From contig JBMOLK010000233.1 in the NCBI GenBank assembly GCA_049325575.1, positions 1-6,986 of the forward strand: 6,986 nt of DNA, given 5' to 3'. The DNA is from JBMOLK01 sp049325575. Lineage in GTDB: Bacteria > Bacillota > Clostridia > Acetivibrionales > Acetivibrionaceae. Positions 4,912-6,986 of this stretch are shown here, in pieces. Each line of letters opens with the position of its first letter. The stretch's first letter is position 1. The notes beneath the pieces were generated by a model that worked only from the letters and a program-made list of their open reading frames with translations, was not told the origin of the DNA and made no database searches. Position numbers and translations under genes: made by a program.

Positions 4912-5805
4912 CTATCCCTGGATCCTTTTATATAAATCCATGACCCATTTTGCAAGTTCATGATTGCTTGCGTATAGAACCCCCTTATGATTCATATAAG
5001 TAGAATCTGCACGGTTTAAATCAAGGGAGTCTCCATATATATCGCAAACTTTAGCCCCACACTCTGAAAACAGGCAGCTTGTTGCGGCAAAATCCCACAA
5101 ACATCCACCACCGGTTCCTTTTTTGGGAAACTTGAAATAACAAGCAGGATGATTTTCCAATACCCAACAGGCATTCATGACTGCACCACCACGTTTTATG
5201 AACTCAAACCCTCTCAAACCATTTTGGGTAGCAAATCTTTCAAGTTCTTCAGTTATTATATTAAATAATTGATTTTGTACCATGCTTCTGTCAATAAAAA
5301 CCTTTATTTGCTGGGTCTTGTGTAAAGAACCAAGTGGAGGCTGCCAGCGTTTTCTGTTTCTTAAAACGCCTTTACCTTTTATTGCACTGTATAGATTATC
5401 TTCTAAAGGATCATAAACTACACCCATTTGTGATTCTCCCGATTTTGAAACCAGTGCAACAGAAACACTGAATCCAGGCATTGCTTCAACAAAAGACAAG
5501 GTTCCGTCCATGGGATCAATACACCAGAAGAAATCCTTATTAAGGCGACTCAAACTATCATCACGCTCTTCTGTCAAAAAACCCAGATCGTATTTTTCGC
5601 AGGTTGGCAAAAGCATCTTTAAAATGATATCCTGACTTAGAAAATCAACTTCAGTCACTACCTGTGATGCAAGACTATCCCCTGAAAGCTTGTTTTGGGG
5701 TGTAATTTTTTTATGCATATGCCTGACAATAAGCTGACCTGCCTGATATGCTGCATTTACCGCCTGATGATGAAGTTCATATAAAATTTGATCATCCAGT
5801 TTCAT
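4912..5805 (-). CDS. Inositol monophosphatase family (lithium-sensitive type) phosphatase, substrate unassigned, 297 aa
   Basis: This is a metal-dependent small-molecule phosphatase of the IMPase/SuhB/CysQ/HisN superfamily. Diagnostic motifs are all present: VTEVD (50-54), the EE pair (79-80), WCIDPMDGT (94-102, metal ligands D97 and D100), GVVYDP (128-133), and GGCLWDFAA (233-241) with D238 as the third-site Asp. At 297 residues it is somewhat longer than classic IMPases (about 260-275). Residues 145-180 and the C-terminus are the likely additions. Possible substrates include inositol phosphate, 3'-phosphoadenosine 5'-phosphate or another sugar phosphate; the motifs do not decide. The start ATG 5805 has GAGG 8 bases upstream, overlapping the stop codon of the kinase gene, so translation is likely coupled. 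Its position just behind a kinase suggests both act on the same or related metabolites. Confidence 0.9.
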   Translation of the reverse strand: MKLDDQILYELHHQAVNAAYQAGQLIVRHMHKKITPQNKLSGDSLASQVVTEVDFLSQDIILKMLLPTCEKYDLGFLTEERDDSLSRLNKDFFWCIDPMDGTLSFVEAMPGFSVSVALVSKSGESQMGVVYDPLEDNLYSAIKGKGVLRNRKRWQPPLGSLHKTQQIKVFIDRSMVQNQLFNIITEELERFATQNGLRGFEFIKRGGAVMNACWVLENHPACYFKFPKKGTGGGCLWDFAATSCLFSECGAKVCDIYGDSLDLNRADSTYMNHKGVLYASNHELAKWVMDLYKRIQG

Positions 5806-5815
5806 TCATTGATCC

Positions 5816-6805
5816 TCAACTTATATTAAGACTATTAATAACTTTACGGGCAATGCGTTCGCTGTAACTGCTTTCATAATGACCTGGAGCCCAACCTTTA
5901 AGAAAACGATAAAAGTCTGTCCATGCTACAGGATATAATTCACGCCATTCATTTTCCAATGCATCAAAATCAACATTCTTTTGTTTCAAATACAGTGCCT
6001 CTTTCAGTTCTTTAAAATAAAAAGCTAAAACATCGGTTTCCCAGCTTTCGCACTCATCATCCAAAAGACAACTGTCTACAAAATACGCAATGTCTTTCAT
6101 CCCACAGCCACCACCAACATATTGGAAGTCTACAGCCGCTACACTATTTCCATCTTGGGAAAAGCAGAAATTTTGAAGTTTCGCATCACCATGAACAAAG
6201 GTTTTAAACCGGCAGTTATTAAGTTTTCTGTCTATTGCTTTAGCTGCACTCTTTAATGCTGTATCTTTTAGAGCTTTTAATTCATCAGGACGGGTTTCCA
6301 AATGCCAGTACGTACCCTGTGCCCATAAATTTTCCGGTTTTTCACCCATAAAGGCTGCATGAAAATTAGCCAGCCATTTCAAACAAACTTTCATTTCATT
6401 CCATGCTGCACTTTGTCTTCTCTTCTTAAAACCGGCTGTATCAAGGTCTTCAAAGACCATTAAAAACTCATCCTTTTGCCACTCAAAAGCATGCCAGCCG
6501 GGGACCCTGCAATCACTCCCGCACTTTCTGCTGTAATTTTCATAAAAAGCCATTTCCACTTTATAAGATTTTAGCTTTCTCTGATACGAGATATCTCCGC
6601 CTCGGGATTGCATGGCACGTTTAGGCAAACATACATTTTTGACCACCACGCTTTTTAAATCAGAACCTCTAAGGCCATAACGCAGTATTTTTCCATATCC
6701 TCCCCAAAGATCCTGTACTTCTTCAATTTCACATAATCCGCTTGAACGGGTTGCCTTTAGAATTACTTTTTCAAAACTTTTATTCATGGTATCAAACATC
6801 TCCAT
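5816..6805 (-). CDS. Phosphotransferase of the aminoglycoside/choline/ecdysteroid-kinase-like fold, 329 aa
   Basis: This is a small-molecule kinase with a protein-kinase-like fold. A glycine-rich segment LWGGYGKI (33-40) is followed by VVVKN with the probable ATP-binding Lys56, and by a helix with E84. The hinge is LMVFEDLD (115-122). The catalytic loop is VHGDAKLQN (204-212; D207 base, N212 metal). The metal-binding motif is VDFQYVGGGCG (225-235), with DFQ instead of DFG. FEDLD...GF and DFQ resemble the ecdysteroid-kinase-like subgroup (EcKinase), also seen in bacteria as choline-kinase-like proteins of unknown substrate. The outer start ATG 6805 has no ribosome binding site. An in-frame ATG at 6787 (Met7) has GGAG 12 bases upstream and may be the true start. 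The phosphatase gene follows 10 bp after the stop, forming an operon. No convincing promoter is seen between the tRNA terminator and the start. Family assignment is firm; the substrate is unknown. Confidence 0.88.
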   Translation of the reverse strand: MEMFDTMNKSFEKVILKATRSSGLCEIEEVQDLWGGYGKILRYGLRGSDLKSVVVKNVCLPKRAMQSRGGDISYQRKLKSYKVEMAFYENYSRKCGSDCRVPGWHAFEWQKDEFLMVFEDLDTAGFKKRRQSAAWNEMKVCLKWLANFHAAFMGEKPENLWAQGTYWHLETRPDELKALKDTALKSAAKAIDRKLNNCRFKTFVHGDAKLQNFCFSQDGNSVAAVDFQYVGGGCGMKDIAYFVDSCLLDDECESWETDVLAFYFKELKEALYLKQKNVDFDALENEWRELYPVAWTDFYRFLKGWAPGHYESSYSERIARKVINSLNIS

Positions 6806-6863
6806 TTGTAAAAAAGGTTCTTAATTTGTTATTCCTATAAATTCTGCACTTTTCGCCCTAATA

Positions 6864-6899
6864 ACAACAAAAGCCCTTGGTATCAAGGGCTTTTGTTGT
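6864..6899 (-). terminator. Rho-independent terminator after tRNA-Leu (works on either strand)
   Basis: A perfect 16-bp inverted repeat (6864-6879 with 6884-6899, 4-base loop) contains the GC core AGCCCTTG/CAAGGGCT, flanked by A-rich and T-rich arms. Leftward transcription gives GGGCTTTTGTTGTTATTA, a good U-tract. The A-rich left arm makes it bidirectional in form. It begins about 20 bp beyond the tRNA 3' end and separates it from the kinase gene. Confidence 0.85.
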
Positions 6900-6919
6900 A
6901 TTAAATCATAGTTTTTATA

Positions 6920-6986
6920 TGGTGCGGACGAAGGGACTTGAACCCCCACGTCGTAGACACTAGATCCTAAATCTAGCGCGTCTGCC
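6920..6986 (-). tRNA. tRNA-Leu (anticodon UAG), 5' end cut by the window edge
   Basis: Read leftward, the D-arm end GGCAGACGCG is followed by an anticodon stem CTAGA/TCTAG around loop TTTAGGA (anticodon TAG). A long variable arm with GTC/GAC stem is typical of class II leucine tRNAs. The T-arm (GGGGG, loop TTCAAGT, CCCTT) and acceptor strand CGTCCGC-A follow, then a genomically encoded CCA (6922-6920). About 19 bases of the 5' end are outside the window. Since CCA is encoded, the nucleotidyltransferase in this window would be needed here only for repair. Confidence 0.95.

Noticed and set aside
6806..6863. Promoter for the kinase-phosphatase operon (TTATTA, 17 bp, TTTATA on the minus strand)
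   Set aside because: Both elements match the consensus poorly, so it was not listed. Transcription may begin there or come by read-through past the tRNA terminator.
6864..6986. tRNA-Leu 3' end as an integration site for a mobile element
   Set aside because: No copy of the tRNA 3' end, no integrase and no mobile gene is seen in the window; the adjacent genes look like ordinary chromosomal genes.

Overview
The window looks like chromosomal DNA of a low-GC Gram-positive bacterium, most likely a member of the Clostridia. The reasons are the AT-rich intergenic DNA, strong GGAGG-type ribosome binding sites, sigma-A-like promoters, a YerC/YecD-type TrpR-like regulator, and an HD-domain tRNA nucleotidyltransferase. 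The species cannot be named from the sequence alone. Most of the content is ordinary housekeeping or metabolic genes. There is no transposase, phage gene, CRISPR array or recognisable defence system.

Layout: the left part (1-1000) reads leftward. A YerC-like regulator (625-906) is followed by a small secreted protein of unknown function (81-515) with its own promoter. At the extreme edge a strong ribosome binding site suggests the start of one more leftward gene. Next comes a 578-base stretch (907-1484) with no protein gene. It holds the yerC promoter, an orphan rightward promoter closely followed by a terminator, and a C-rich stem-loop with a U-tract that could be the 3' end of a small RNA. 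A leftward Nudix/winged-helix protein (1485-2399) follows. Its promoter is overlapped by a near-palindrome.

From a divergent promoter region (2400-2617) the rightward pair cca-type nucleotidyltransferase (2618-3931) and alpha/beta hydrolase (3945-4868) is expressed, probably as one operon. It converges with a leftward operon of a small-molecule kinase (5816-6805) and an inositol-monophosphatase-family phosphatase (4912-5805), 10 bp apart. At the right edge is a truncated leftward tRNA-Leu(UAG) with its own terminator.

The points most worth a second look are these. (1) The nucleotidyltransferase appears to lack the flexible loop between motifs A and B, the hallmark of CC-adding rather than full CCA-adding enzymes. 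(2) Two rightward terminators lie in the 907-1484 gap without a rightward gene, and one follows C-rich, potentially SD-targeting RNA. (3) A kinase and a phosphatase of unassigned substrate are tightly coupled. (4) The Nudix protein has an intact catalytic box, a DNA-binding-type C-terminus and a candidate self-operator. All operators, promoters and RNAs are read by eye and are hypotheses.
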